Shown here: positions 43,969 through 52,806 of the stretch, piece by piece
How the letters are laid out: every line of letters begins with the position of its first letter
Numbering within the stretch: the stretch's first letter is position 1
Assembly (NCBI GenBank): GCA_039802205.1
Contig: JBDRWD010000002.1
Location: 1 to 56,005 of the forward strand
DNA length: 56,005 nt
Reading direction: 5' to 3'
DNA from: a candidate division WOR-3 bacterium
GTDB taxonomy: Bacteria; Hydrothermota; Tepidihabitantia; SM23-42; JAOAFX01
The notes under the pieces: model-generated
The model's database searches: none
Told to the model about the DNA's origin: nothing
The model's input: the letters and a program-made list of their open reading frames with translations, nothing else
Made by a program: the position numbers and the translations under genes

Positions 43969-44985
43969 ATGCTCACCTTTAAAACAATCGAATACGATGA
44001 GAGGAAAAAGCAGATAATCATCCTGGATCAAACTCGCCTACCTGAAAAAGAAGTCTATTTATGTTTAAAGACGATTCAAGATGTTTACCAGGCAATAAAA
44101 CAGTTAAAAGTTAGGGGCGCACCACTTATCGGTGTCGTTGCCGCATACGGCATTGTGCTTGCCGCTACTGCCAATAAAACCAAAAAGCTGATAACTGCCG
44201 CCGAATATCTAAAGTCTGCCCGACCCACGGCAGTGAATCTCGCTTGGGCGATCGAAAGAATGCTTGAATGCATAAAAAAACACCAAAAAAATAACCTATA
44301 TCCACTCCTTTTAGCCGAAGCCCGTAAGATTGAAAGGGAAGACAAAGAATCGTGTTTAAAAATAGGTCGTTGGGGGGCTCGGCTTATAAAGAATAATTCA
44401 AAAATAATGGTCCACTGCAATGCCGGAGCCCTGGCAACGAGTGGTATAGGCACAGCCCTTGGGATTTTATACACTGCTAAAAAAATGGGGAAAAAATTTA
44501 AAGTCTATGCATGTGAAACGAGACCCCTTTTGCAAGGTGCGAGATTGACAACATGGGAATTGACCAGAAACGGCATTGAAACTTATGCTATATGTGATAA
44601 TATGGCAGCCACTTATATGCCCGAAATGGATTTAGTCCTTGTGGGTGCGGATCGGATCGCAGTAAATGGAGATACCGCCAATAAAATTGGGACCCGGGGA
44701 CTGGCGATTATTGCCAATTATTATCGGGTACCCTTTTATGTTGCAGCTCCAATTTCAAGTTTTGATTTCAAAATAAAGTCCGGTGCTGAAATACCTATTG
44801 AAATCCGCCCTTCAGAGGAAATACGATATTTTAATAAACGACCTGTCGTCGCCCCGGAAGCAAAAATCTGCAATCCGGCTTTTGATGTGACACCCCATAA
44901 TTTGATCACCGGTTTTATCACGGAAAAAGGTATTGTGCGAGAGCCGTTTGGGATGAAATTTGCGCAATTTTTAAAAGAGACATAG
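43969..44985 (+). CDS. mtnA: S-methyl-5-thioribose-1-phosphate isomerase
   Basis: A 338-residue MtnA of the eIF2B-alpha-like family, acting in methionine salvage from methylthioadenosine. Signatures include RGAPLIGVVAAYGIVLA, the catalytic cysteine in CNAGALATSGIGTALG, ETRPLLQGARLTTWEL and VGADRIAVNGDTANKIGT with the catalytic aspartate. No other salvage genes are adjacent. The start codon directly follows the folD stop. Its 3' end overlaps the convergent suhB gene by 15 nt. Confidence 0.94.
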   Translation: MLTFKTIEYDERKKQIIILDQTRLPEKEVYLCLKTIQDVYQAIKQLKVRGAPLIGVVAAYGIVLAATANKTKKLITAAEYLKSARPTAVNLAWAIERMLECIKKHQKNNLYPLLLAEARKIEREDKESCLKIGRWGARLIKNNSKIMVHCNAGALATSGIGTALGILYTAKKMGKKFKVYACETRPLLQGARLTTWELTRNGIETYAICDNMAATYMPEMDLVLVGADRIAVNGDTANKIGTRGLAIIANYYRVPFYVAAPISSFDFKIKSGAEIPIEIRPSEEIRYFNKRPVVAPEAKICNPAFDVTPHNLITGFITEKGIVREPFGMKFAQFLKET

Positions 44986-45768
44986 CCGTCTTTTTTCGTT
45001 CAATACCTCCAACATCTGGGTGTGGATATAACCATTTGATCCCAATACCTCTTTACCATAGATACTGAATGGCCGTCCCCTGAAATCAGTAATCATACCC
45101 CCGGCTTCTTTAAGTATCAAAGAGCCCGCAGCCTGATCCCAAGGCGACAGTTTAATCTCCCAGTATCCATCAAAACGGCCGCAAGCAGTATAACACAAAT
45201 CAAGGGCCGCTGAACCCAAACGACGCACCGCCTGGGATTTAAGACAAAACCGAGCAAAGTAATTCAGGTTGTTTTCTTTGCTCTCCCGGATATCGTAAGG
45301 AAATCCCGTGACCAGAAGACTGTGGTCAAGTTTTCGGGTTTTGGAAACCGAAATTCTTTTCCCATTCAAAAATGCTCCTTTACCCTTTATGGATGAGAAA
45401 AGTTCCTTACGTGTTGGATCATATACTACGCCCAATACAATTTCACCTTCAATCTCAAGAGCTATGGAGATCGCCCATATCGGCAGGTTATGGGCAAAAT
45501 TGGTTGTGCCGTCAAGCGGGTCAACCAGCCATTTGATATTGTCATGGGTATGATAGCTAATATTTTCTTCGCTGAGTATCCCGTAGTCAGGAAATTCCTT
45601 TTTTAGGAATTTTACAATCTGACGCTGGGAAATTTTATCAAACTGGGTTACGAGGTTGACCACCCCTTTATAAGCGATCTGTTTTTTAGCGCGAGAAAGG
45701 CGGTAAATGCGATCACCGGTAGCGGTCACAATCATAACAATTTTGTCTAAAATTTTATTCAGTTCCAT
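44971..45768 (-). CDS. suhB: Inositol monophosphatase family protein (SuhB-like)
   Basis: A 265-residue Mg-dependent phosphatase. The two family signatures are present: WLVDPLDGTTNFAHNLP and SPWDQAAGSLILKEAGG, plus GILSEE for the first metal glutamates. Members hydrolyse inositol-1-phosphate, and some also fructose-1,6-bisphosphate or NADP; the substrate cannot be told from sequence. It is the last gene of the Roadblock-CheRDB operon (14-nt overlap with the TPR gene) and ends inside mtnA on the other strand. Confidence 0.9.
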   Translation of the reverse strand: MELNKILDKIVMIVTATGDRIYRLSRAKKQIAYKGVVNLVTQFDKISQRQIVKFLKKEFPDYGILSEENISYHTHDNIKWLVDPLDGTTNFAHNLPIWAISIALEIEGEIVLGVVYDPTRKELFSSIKGKGAFLNGKRISVSKTRKLDHSLLVTGFPYDIRESKENNLNYFARFCLKSQAVRRLGSAALDLCYTACGRFDGYWEIKLSPWDQAAGSLILKEAGGMITDFRGRPFSIYGKEVLGSNGYIHTQMLEVLNEKRRLCLF

Positions 45769-46627
45769 TTTTAATTTGTTTCTTTAAAATCTTTTCCGGC
45801 TCAATGAGCGGTCGGATTTTTACCACTTCCTCTGCTGCAAGTTTGCCATATTTAGAATCTTTATCAATTTTAATACAGCGTTCAAAATAATCCACTGCCC
45901 TTTGAAACTCATAGCGTTTTAACTCTGCAAGGGCTAAGTAATAGTAGGCGTCTTGAAGGTTTGGTCCAATTTTTAAAGTCTCCTCAAAAAACTTTATGGC
46001 GTCCGCAATCATTCCTCTCTCATAGTAGACCAATCCCAGATAAAAATTTGCATAAAGCCTTGCCATCCGATCTTTGGTTTGTTTTGCAACCTTACTTAAA
46101 TGCTCAATCGCCTCTCCCCAGATGCCTTTTTTATAACAGATAAATCCAAGATTATTAAGGGCAAACGGATTTTCAGGTTCCAAAAGTAAAACTTTTTGGA
46201 AGTATAGCATTGCTTCATCATAAAGTTCTTTGTTCATCAACGCCAGACCACTCAGACCCAAGGCGCGAACATTTTTGGGGTCAATATCCAGAGCCTTTTT
46301 TAAAACAGCCATTGCCTCGTCATATTCTTCCATCACAATTAAATTCCACGCACGGTCCAAAAGGGTGGCCAAATCAAGTTCCGGGGATGAACGGGCTTTT
46401 ATAAAAGAGTAAAAACGATTCATATCCACCTGGCTCCGTTTTTTGTCGCGGATGCTCTGGGCAATGGTGCGTAATTCATTCTGCGCTTGATTTAAATATT
46501 TCATCCCCCCCGCAATCTCAATATAGATGCTTTTTATCATTTCCTTGATCGTTTTTTCTTTTTCCGGCGTATACTCGCGGACCAGTTTCTTTAATTCTTC
46601 CATCTTTTTCTTGATCTCTTCAATCAT
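45755..46627 (-). CDS. TPR-repeat protein of the Che-like operon
   Basis: A 290-residue soluble protein. An N-terminal charged helical region (EEIKKKMEELKKLVREYTPE) precedes about five TPR units from residue 88 onward (EEYDEAMAVLKKALDIDPKN, ELYDEAMLYFQKVLLLEPEN, GMIADAIKFFEETLKIGPNL, YEFQRAVDYFERCIKIDKDS). TPRs mediate protein-protein contacts. It overlaps cheB by 4 nt and suhB by 14 nt, and is likely an adaptor of this signalling module. Confidence 0.87.
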   Translation of the reverse strand: MIEEIKKKMEELKKLVREYTPEKEKTIKEMIKSIYIEIAGGMKYLNQAQNELRTIAQSIRDKKRSQVDMNRFYSFIKARSSPELDLATLLDRAWNLIVMEEYDEAMAVLKKALDIDPKNVRALGLSGLALMNKELYDEAMLYFQKVLLLEPENPFALNNLGFICYKKGIWGEAIEHLSKVAKQTKDRMARLYANFYLGLVYYERGMIADAIKFFEETLKIGPNLQDAYYYLALAELKRYEFQRAVDYFERCIKIDKDSKYGKLAAEEVVKIRPLIEPEKILKKQIKNGTE

Positions 46628-47634
46628 GTTGCGAGTTCTGTTAGTTTCCTGACGATTAAATGAAGCGGCAGAACATGATCGGCAGCACCGGCGTCGATTG
46701 CCGACTGGGGCATACTGGCGATGGTTGCTTCGGATGGTTCCTGAACAATTGTTATTCCACCCATTTGCTTAATCTTCAGTAACCCCTTTGTTCCATCATG
46801 CCCCATACCGGTGAGAACGATGCCCAATGCTTTCTGTTTAAAAACCTCAGCCATCGATTCAAAAAGGTAATCGGCACATGGTTTCAAGCCATAGCGCGGT
46901 GGTTCGTCACTCAAAGTAACGACTTTGCCCGAAGGATGGATTTTAATATGGGCACCTCCTGGTGCAATGAGCACCGTTCCAGGAAGTATAGAATCGCGGT
47001 CCCGTGCTTCTTTTATGTCCAGTCCGGATCTTTCGTTCAGATGATTAGCCAAAGTCGCTGTGAAAAATTTCGGCATATGTTGAACGATGATAATTTTAAA
47101 ACCCAACTCCCGATTTAACGCGGAAAGGAGAAAATTTAATGCCTTCACTCCACCTGTAGAAGCAGCGATGCCGATAATATAATCCACTTTCTTAATTCCA
47201 GGCACAACCGGTGGTTCAAAAACAATCGGTTTTAAATTTGCATTAGCGACATATCTTAATTTCGTAATCAATTCCTCTTTGAAATCATAAAGATCAATAG
47301 AGATTGGACCCGAAGGCTTGGGGAAGAAATCTACCGCACCTAAGTTTAATGATTTTATGGTAATCTCGGCACCCTGATGGGTATGAGCGGAAAGCATGAG
47401 CACCGGTCTTGGGTTTATTGTCATAACGCGCTGGAGGAAAACCAACCCATTCGTCCCGGGCAATTCATAATCAAGGGTTATCACATCCGGTTTCAATTTA
47501 TTAAATTTTGCCCACGCTTCATCCACATCCCGGGCATATCCACAAACTTCAAATTCTCCCGAAGATTGGACGATATCGCCGATCACCCTCTGCATGAGGA
47601 CTGAATCTTCGACAATCAATACCTTCTTTTTCAT
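46624..47634 (-). CDS. cheB: CheB protein-glutamate methylesterase/deamidase
   Basis: A 336-residue CheB. The N-terminal receiver domain has phospho-acceptor D55 in TLDYELPG (usually DVEMPG), and the C-terminal methylesterase domain has the triad S159 (IAASTGG), H186 (VQHMPKFF) and D280 (LTGMGHDG). It removes methyl groups from chemoreceptors and is normally activated by CheA phosphorylation. No CheA, CheW, CheY or receptor gene is present in this window, so its kinase and substrate must be encoded elsewhere. It lies 6 nt after cheD. Confidence 0.95.
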   Translation of the reverse strand: MKKKVLIVEDSVLMQRVIGDIVQSSGEFEVCGYARDVDEAWAKFNKLKPDVITLDYELPGTNGLVFLQRVMTINPRPVLMLSAHTHQGAEITIKSLNLGAVDFFPKPSGPISIDLYDFKEELITKLRYVANANLKPIVFEPPVVPGIKKVDYIIGIAASTGGVKALNFLLSALNRELGFKIIIVQHMPKFFTATLANHLNERSGLDIKEARDRDSILPGTVLIAPGGAHIKIHPSGKVVTLSDEPPRYGLKPCADYLFESMAEVFKQKALGIVLTGMGHDGTKGLLKIKQMGGITIVQEPSEATIASMPQSAIDAGAADHVLPLHLIVRKLTELAT

Positions 47635-47640
47635 CTCGAC

Positions 47641-48102
47641 TCAAATCACCTTTTCACCATAGCGATAGGATTTAATCAAGACTTCACCAGTTTGCACATT
47701 GAAAAAAACTGTCCTACCCCAATTACCCAGTACATCTTCACCTACGATCGGAATAGAGTGTCTTTTTAATTCTTCACGAGTTTCGTTTACATTACGTGGT
47801 CCGACGGAATTCTGAAGCAACTCACCAAACATCGTCGCCCCGCCGACTATCTTTGCCACAATCTTGCTTTTTTCTACCCCCAGTTCGGCAAACCTTCTCA
47901 ATAATTCTTCTATTGCTCCCCGGGGATGTTTAAAACTGCCATCGACACCATGGGGTAAAAGGATATGGGCAAGACCACCGGTGCGGGTCTGATATTCATA
48001 AAAGACCAAAACCACACAGGAACCCACACCGTATGCAGAAAGTATTGCATCCCCTCTTACGACCTTCACCTCACCGATGCCTACACGTAACTCAACTGCC
48101 AT
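47641..48102 (-). CDS. cheD: CheD chemoreceptor glutamine deamidase
   Basis: A 153-residue CheD. The active-site cysteine is in AYGVGSCVVLVFYE and the histidine in GLAHILLPHG, as in deamidases that act on receptor glutamines and bind CheC. I chose ATG 48102 (MAVELRVGIGEVKVVRGD) because AGGTGA lies 8 nt upstream; in-frame ATGs at 48111 and 48144 lie further inside cheR without a better ribosome site. It overlaps cheR by 11 nt. No cheC is visible. Confidence 0.9.
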   Translation of the reverse strand: MAVELRVGIGEVKVVRGDAILSAYGVGSCVVLVFYEYQTRTGGLAHILLPHGVDGSFKHPRGAIEELLRRFAELGVEKSKIVAKIVGGATMFGELLQNSVGPRNVNETREELKRHSIPIVGEDVLGNWGRTVFFNVQTGEVLIKSYRYGEKVI

Positions 48103-48895
48103 AAGAGACATCACCTGAAACTTTTTGATAAATACGTTCGGCACGATTTATGATATTAAAAAATTTTGCCTCTGGAATACCAAGAAGGAGTTCCACCTTA
48201 CCAATCACCAGATAACCACCCGGTTTTAAGGCCTCATTAAAACGGCGTACCAACTCGGATTGCGCCTCCCGGCTCAGATAAATCAAGACATTCCGACACA
48301 TGATTAAATCACACTTCTCATAAGGGAAACAGTCAAAAAGGTCATGGTGAAAAATGTTCACATTCCTTTTTATTTCATCCTTCACCTGATAGCCTTCAGC
48401 ACATTTGATGAAATACTTCTCACGATATTTGGTAGGAGTATACTGGAATGCAATATCCGGGTAGATACCTGCCTTGGCTTTTTTCAGAGCATCGTCATCA
48501 ATATCAGTCGCATAGATTATCGTTTTATCCAAGATACCGATCTCGGCAGCGATTATCGCCAGGGAATAAGCCTCCTCTCCTTGGGCACATCCTGCGCTCC
48601 AAAAGATTATTTTTGGAATATCGCTGAATCTAGGGAGAATATCATTTTTCAGATATTCAAATGTCTCAAAGTTCCGGAAGAAATAAGAAAGGTTGATGGT
48701 GATGGTGTCCAGCAATGTTTTGAACTCCCCAGGATTATTGTTAAGAAAATCATAATACTCAGAAAACTCCCTTAACCCCAGGGCGCGCATGCGGACGCGG
48801 ATGCGCCGGGTAAGGGGTCTCTCTTTATAACTATGACATTTAAATCCAGTTTTTTCCTCAATCAGTTTGATCAGGTCTTGAAAACTATGTCCCAC
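48092..48895 (-). CDS. cheR: CheR protein-glutamate methyltransferase
   Basis: A 267-residue SAM-dependent CheR. The N-terminal helical domain carries the basic receptor-binding segment (RPLTRRIRVRMRALGLREFS); the SAM-binding motif reads FWSAGCAQGEEAYSLAII. TINLSYFFRN, LIMCRNVLIYL and GGYLVIGKVELL complete the pattern. It has no extra TPR fused, unlike some FrzF-like CheRs. It overlaps the upstream DUF4388-TPR gene by 11 nt and cheD by 11 nt. Confidence 0.95.
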   Translation of the reverse strand: MGHSFQDLIKLIEEKTGFKCHSYKERPLTRRIRVRMRALGLREFSEYYDFLNNNPGEFKTLLDTITINLSYFFRNFETFEYLKNDILPRFSDIPKIIFWSAGCAQGEEAYSLAIIAAEIGILDKTIIYATDIDDDALKKAKAGIYPDIAFQYTPTKYREKYFIKCAEGYQVKDEIKRNVNIFHHDLFDCFPYEKCDLIMCRNVLIYLSREAQSELVRRFNEALKPGGYLVIGKVELLLGIPEAKFFNIINRAERIYQKVSGDVSYGS

Positions 48896-50471
48896 GGGAC
48901 TTCTTCAAAAGTTCAATATTCTGATTGATAATTGGATGGGTAGGATTCAAACTGCGTGCCTTTTCCCAGTAGCCCAGGGCACTATCTCCATCCCCCAGGC
49001 GTAAAGCGATGTTACCTAATTTAAAGTAGACTTCCCAGTCTTTTTCTTCTTCCGGTATTCGTTCATAAAATTCCTTTGCCGCGCCGAGTATCTGTGATTC
49101 ATAATAAAATTCCGCAAGATTCCGGCAAATGCGAGAATTTGTAGGTTCATCACTTAGTGCCTGGCGGTAGAGACGTTCAGCTTCTTCCATTAAATCCAGG
49201 CTTTCATAAACCACCGCAAGATTATTTTTGAAAATTCCTAAGCGCGGGAATTTATTGATGCACTCTTTGAGGAAATCAATCGCCTGTGGTAGATTGTTTT
49301 GTTTGATATAGATCAGGGCAAGATATACATAGGGTGTTATAAATTCAGGTTTTTTCTCAATGAGGGTTTTCAACACTTTTTCAGCCTCAGCCCAATCGCC
49401 TTGATGAAAAAGGGCAATCCCCAAATTGCAAGCAACCCGAGGATTATCAGGTGCAAGTTCTGCAGCTTTTCTTAACCAATTTATGGCTTCTTCAAAACGC
49501 GCAAGCCGGTTGTAAAGATAACCGAGATTATTCAATATCGTGGGATTTGTCTCCAGTTCATTCGCCTTTCTGAAAAATTCTTCGGCTTTAGAAAAATTAT
49601 TCTTCTTTAACTCAATCAAACCGAGATAGAGCAGGGCCTCAATATTTTCCGGTGTGATTTCCAAGACCCTCCGAAATTCACGTTCTGCCTCATCATACAT
49701 ACCCGTCTTAAAAAATGCGAAACCTAAATTCAGATATTCTGCAATATCGGTTACGGATTTTTTGACGAGTTCGGTTCTTTCGACCTTTTCAACTATCCCT
49801 GCCGAAAGCAGGGCATAAATCGTGCGACAGGTCTCAAAGAAGTCAAATTCCGATAATTTTAAAATCTCATCAAGTGTCCGATTACCGTCGACCAGTTGGA
49901 GAATTCTGGTCTCTTCTTCGGTTAAAGGTACTTCGTGGTAGTCCTTTTTAATTGCCAAAATAGATTCAAACGGGGGCAATCTTTTTTCCAACTTACGCCA
50001 TTCGTCAATACGCCGTGCGCCTTCCAGGAGTAATTCTTGGGGTGAAAGTTGCACAAGGAATTCTTCGTTTCCGGGCAAAAGATCAGCTTCAAAATTGAAA
50101 TAACCGGTTTCCCAGGTAAGCATTGTAAAAATTGTCTCGGCAATTTGATTGGCCAGTTCACGTTCAAGGGTCTCGCGGGTTATGTGACCTTTTTCCACCA
50201 AAATTTCACCGATACGCTTATTGGTTTTTCTCTGTTCCTCAAGTGCCCACTTTAGTGTTGCCTCATCAATAATCTGTTTTCGTACCAGTAAGTCACCTAA
50301 TCGGTCCTTTCTGTTTAACAATGTCGCATATATTATTTTGCCATCTTTGATAAAAATATTCCCGAAATTCCTACCATCGGTTAACGAAAGGCATCCTGAA
50401 CGCAACGAAAAACTCAGCAGTTGAATCACATCTGGAAGAGATGCTTCGCTCAATGAACCTTTTATTGCCAT
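48885..50471 (-). CDS. DUF4388 (PATAN)-TPR protein
   Basis: A 528-residue protein. Residues 1 to about 75 form a DUF4388/PATAN-like domain (KGSLSEASLPDVIQLLSFSL, GKIIYATLLNRKDRLGDLLV), followed by an IGEILVEKGHITRETLERE segment like the N-terminal domain of type II/IV secretion ATPases. A winged-helix-like stretch covers residues about 185-230 (RILQLVDGNRTLDEILKLSE). From residue about 245 to the end there are about eight TPR units. PATAN domains occur in two-component and gliding/taxis regulators. Its start codon directly follows the stop of the ATPase gene (TAA-ATG). Confidence 0.87.
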   Translation of the reverse strand: MAIKGSLSEASLPDVIQLLSFSLRSGCLSLTDGRNFGNIFIKDGKIIYATLLNRKDRLGDLLVRKQIIDEATLKWALEEQRKTNKRIGEILVEKGHITRETLERELANQIAETIFTMLTWETGYFNFEADLLPGNEEFLVQLSPQELLLEGARRIDEWRKLEKRLPPFESILAIKKDYHEVPLTEEETRILQLVDGNRTLDEILKLSEFDFFETCRTIYALLSAGIVEKVERTELVKKSVTDIAEYLNLGFAFFKTGMYDEAEREFRRVLEITPENIEALLYLGLIELKKNNFSKAEEFFRKANELETNPTILNNLGYLYNRLARFEEAINWLRKAAELAPDNPRVACNLGIALFHQGDWAEAEKVLKTLIEKKPEFITPYVYLALIYIKQNNLPQAIDFLKECINKFPRLGIFKNNLAVVYESLDLMEEAERLYRQALSDEPTNSRICRNLAEFYYESQILGAAKEFYERIPEEEKDWEVYFKLGNIALRLGDGDSALGYWEKARSLNPTHPIINQNIELLKKSRGT

Positions 50472-52361
50472 TTATCTTTCCTTCTGACTGGTGACATAAT
50501 TCTCTTCAATGAGTTCATCCGGTATTTCCTGGATTATCAGCCTTTCTTCTTTGAACTTTTTAAGAGGCATCTCAACCCTTGGCGCGGATGGTTCAATACC
50601 GGGTTCGATGGCATGGGTTATTTCCAGTGCTGGTTCAATTTCTTTAACTTCCTCAGCCTTCTCCAATTCTTCTTCCCCAGGCAATCCCAGCATCACCAGT
50701 CCTTCTTCGGTTGTCTTTTCTTCACCAGGTAGACTTCGGGCTTTAAAATCGGCAATATATGTATCTATTTCAGCAAAATTTTCAAATTGAGGCAGGGATT
50801 CATTTTTTATGGCTTCATATTCCTCCGGGGCAAGTTTTGATTTGAGATAATTATCCACCATTTGAAGATCCGGTTCCTTTAAACTAACCTCCACCCCACA
50901 TTCAAAGATAAGCTTTTCATCGTCATTAAGCACTGCCCCCTCCAGGGGTTCCGAAAAGATAAAAATTCCCTTCTCTTTTTTTATTAAGTCCAAAATTTTT
51001 CCGGCAATTTGGGTACGCAACTCCGAGTTTAAATTAAAAATTTTATGAAAGTTATCAATCAATAAAACATCAAATTTTCCCTCAACTTCTGAAAATCTTT
51101 CACCATCTTCAGCAAAATCAACTATCAGCGGATTTAAACCGCGTAATTTTAAATCCTCAGCAATTTTCTGGGCAAGAAAAGTCTTGCCGGTTTTATAATT
51201 TCCAAAAATGATATAAGGATTGAATTCCTTCCCAAGAGCCGGAAGGATACTCTTTTCATACAGCTCAATAACGTTTTGATTACAGGCACTGATAATATAA
51301 CCTTCAAACCGACCTTTTATTGGGGCTTGAAGTTTTTCTTTTACGGTATTTAATAATCGTTCAATCTCTTCTACCTTATTCGGTGAAAAAAACATGCTTT
51401 CAATCTTCAAAGCCTCTTCCGGAAACTGTGAGATATCAAGGGCACCGAATTCTTTCTGTAATTCAATCAACCGTTCCACTTTTTTGATGAATGAGTTGTA
51501 AGCTTCGGTCAGTTTCTCTATATCCCCATCGAGTAATGGTTTCAATTCCGAGGTATCAAAACCTTTCATCTCCCAGATGTAAATCTTTTCTTTATATTCA
51601 GTGCGGGGATCTTTGATTTCTGTTATCTGGGTGAGCACCTCATCGGCACTCTTTTTCAACTCTTCTACCAGTGAGGAGACCGGACTGTAAATTCCACGCG
51701 GATAAAACTCTTTTAAGATTAAACGAATGGTGTTTAAATCAAAGGTGATATTACCCAGCGAGGCATATGCCACCAGCCGATTTAACATACCATCGATCGT
51801 GCGGAATGAACCTCCAGAAAGCTGGGTGAGTTCCAAGGCGATCTCATCAGGGACAATTATTCCCCGTTCCTCCGATTTTCTCTTGATAAATTCCACCAGG
51901 GCAATCTCCCGGGGTGCCTGTAGATCACAAACAAGACCTCCTTCAAGTCGAGAAGCGATCTTGGGACCGAGGTTTTTCAACTCCCGGGGCGGTGCATTCC
52001 CACTGAAACAAACTTGTTTATTTTTTGCAATCAGCGCATCGATCATTGCTAAAATTGCATCCTGATACTTTTCACTTACTCGATTGACATCATCCACAAA
52101 AATTGCTGAATCAAATTGAGTATTCTTTTGTAGATAGTCTTCGAACTCCTTGGGCGTAAATATCAGGGCAGGTTCTTTTTTGCTCAGTTCGGTATAAATA
52201 GTCCATAAAAGGTAAGTCTTTCCGTAACTTCCCAAGGCATACAAATAAAAGGGATTAAAAATCTCACCAGGGAACTCCACGATCTTGCGCGCAGCCATCA
52301 AGGCAACTCTGTTACCTTCGTAAACATAAAAATTTTCAAAACTAAAACTCTTTTTAATCAT
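50472..52361 (-). CDS. Tandem DnaA-like AAA+ ATPase without DNA-binding domain
   Basis: A 629-residue protein with two P-loop modules. Module 1 (residues about 1-225) resembles DnaA/Hda: Walker A is the divergent GSYGKT (44-49), Walker B IFVDDVNR (D90-D91), then an arginine-finger region ASRLEGGLVCDLQAPREIAL and a sensor-2 helix GGSFRTIDGMLNRL. A helical linker spans about 230-350. Module 2 has a canonical GNYKTGKT (387-394) and Walker B VLLIDNF (D436). The acidic C-terminal tail (about 545-629) is low-complexity. DnaA domain IV is absent, so it is not an initiator. Its neighbours suggest a polarity or signalling ATPase (inference). Confidence 0.82.
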   Translation of the reverse strand: MIKKSFSFENFYVYEGNRVALMAARKIVEFPGEIFNPFYLYALGSYGKTYLLWTIYTELSKKEPALIFTPKEFEDYLQKNTQFDSAIFVDDVNRVSEKYQDAILAMIDALIAKNKQVCFSGNAPPRELKNLGPKIASRLEGGLVCDLQAPREIALVEFIKRKSEERGIIVPDEIALELTQLSGGSFRTIDGMLNRLVAYASLGNITFDLNTIRLILKEFYPRGIYSPVSSLVEELKKSADEVLTQITEIKDPRTEYKEKIYIWEMKGFDTSELKPLLDGDIEKLTEAYNSFIKKVERLIELQKEFGALDISQFPEEALKIESMFFSPNKVEEIERLLNTVKEKLQAPIKGRFEGYIISACNQNVIELYEKSILPALGKEFNPYIIFGNYKTGKTFLAQKIAEDLKLRGLNPLIVDFAEDGERFSEVEGKFDVLLIDNFHKIFNLNSELRTQIAGKILDLIKKEKGIFIFSEPLEGAVLNDDEKLIFECGVEVSLKEPDLQMVDNYLKSKLAPEEYEAIKNESLPQFENFAEIDTYIADFKARSLPGEEKTTEEGLVMLGLPGEEELEKAEEVKEIEPALEITHAIEPGIEPSAPRVEMPLKKFKEERLIIQEIPDELIEENYVTSQKER

Positions 52362-52765
52362 ACTGTTTTCAAAATCCTTTTAACATTCTTCGAAAACTCA
52401 GCAGCCGCCACTTTCACCACTCCAGGTAGTGTGCGGTCGTCGAATAATGATACAAGCAGATAATCACCATCAAGCGTCACATAGTAAATACTCGTCCGTT
52501 TGCCTTCCTGGAGTAACTCACAAAAGTTTCTTTCCCCGATGAGATGTGCCAGCTCCATGGTAGAATTAAATATATTACAGGTAAGGGCGGCAATTGTTAA
52601 TACATCGAAGGTTCGCGTGAAGCCACGCTGAACCAAAAGATGTCCAGAACTTGTAATGACTATCGCCCATACTACATTTGTCTGGTTATAAAAATCCTTA
52701 AGCATTTTCTCTAAACTCTTGATCTGTGCATCCGTGAGCGTAATGGTCGTCAGATTCCCTTTCAC
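52358..52765 (-). CDS. Roadblock/LC7 domain protein
   Basis: A 135-residue Roadblock/LC7 protein (VWAIVITSSGHLLVQRGFTR, FDVLTIAALTCNIFNSTMEL, IYYVTLDGDYLLVSLFDD). Such proteins dimerise and often regulate small GTPases such as MglA; here the neighbour is an AAA+ ATPase, and no GTPase gene is present. The start is GTG at 52765, placed 5 nt after a TATAAT box, so translation is probably leaderless. The 3' end overlaps the ATPase gene by 4 nt (ATGA). It leads an eight-gene operon. Confidence 0.88.
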   Translation of the reverse strand: MKGNLTTITLTDAQIKSLEKMLKDFYNQTNVVWAIVITSSGHLLVQRGFTRTFDVLTIAALTCNIFNSTMELAHLIGERNFCELLQEGKRTSIYYVTLDGDYLLVSLFDDRTLPGVVKVAAAEFSKNVKRILKTV

Positions 52766-52770
52766 AGAAA

Positions 52771-52799
52771 ATTATAATAAATTTTTTAAAAAAAGTCAA
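52771..52799 (-). promoter_or_regulatory. Promoter of the Roadblock-Che operon, leaderless type
   Basis: On the minus strand TTGACT (52799-52794) and TATAAT (52776-52771) are 17 nt apart. The GTG start of the Roadblock gene follows after only 5 nt. Confidence 0.78.
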
Positions 52800-52806
52800 T
52801 ACAGAA

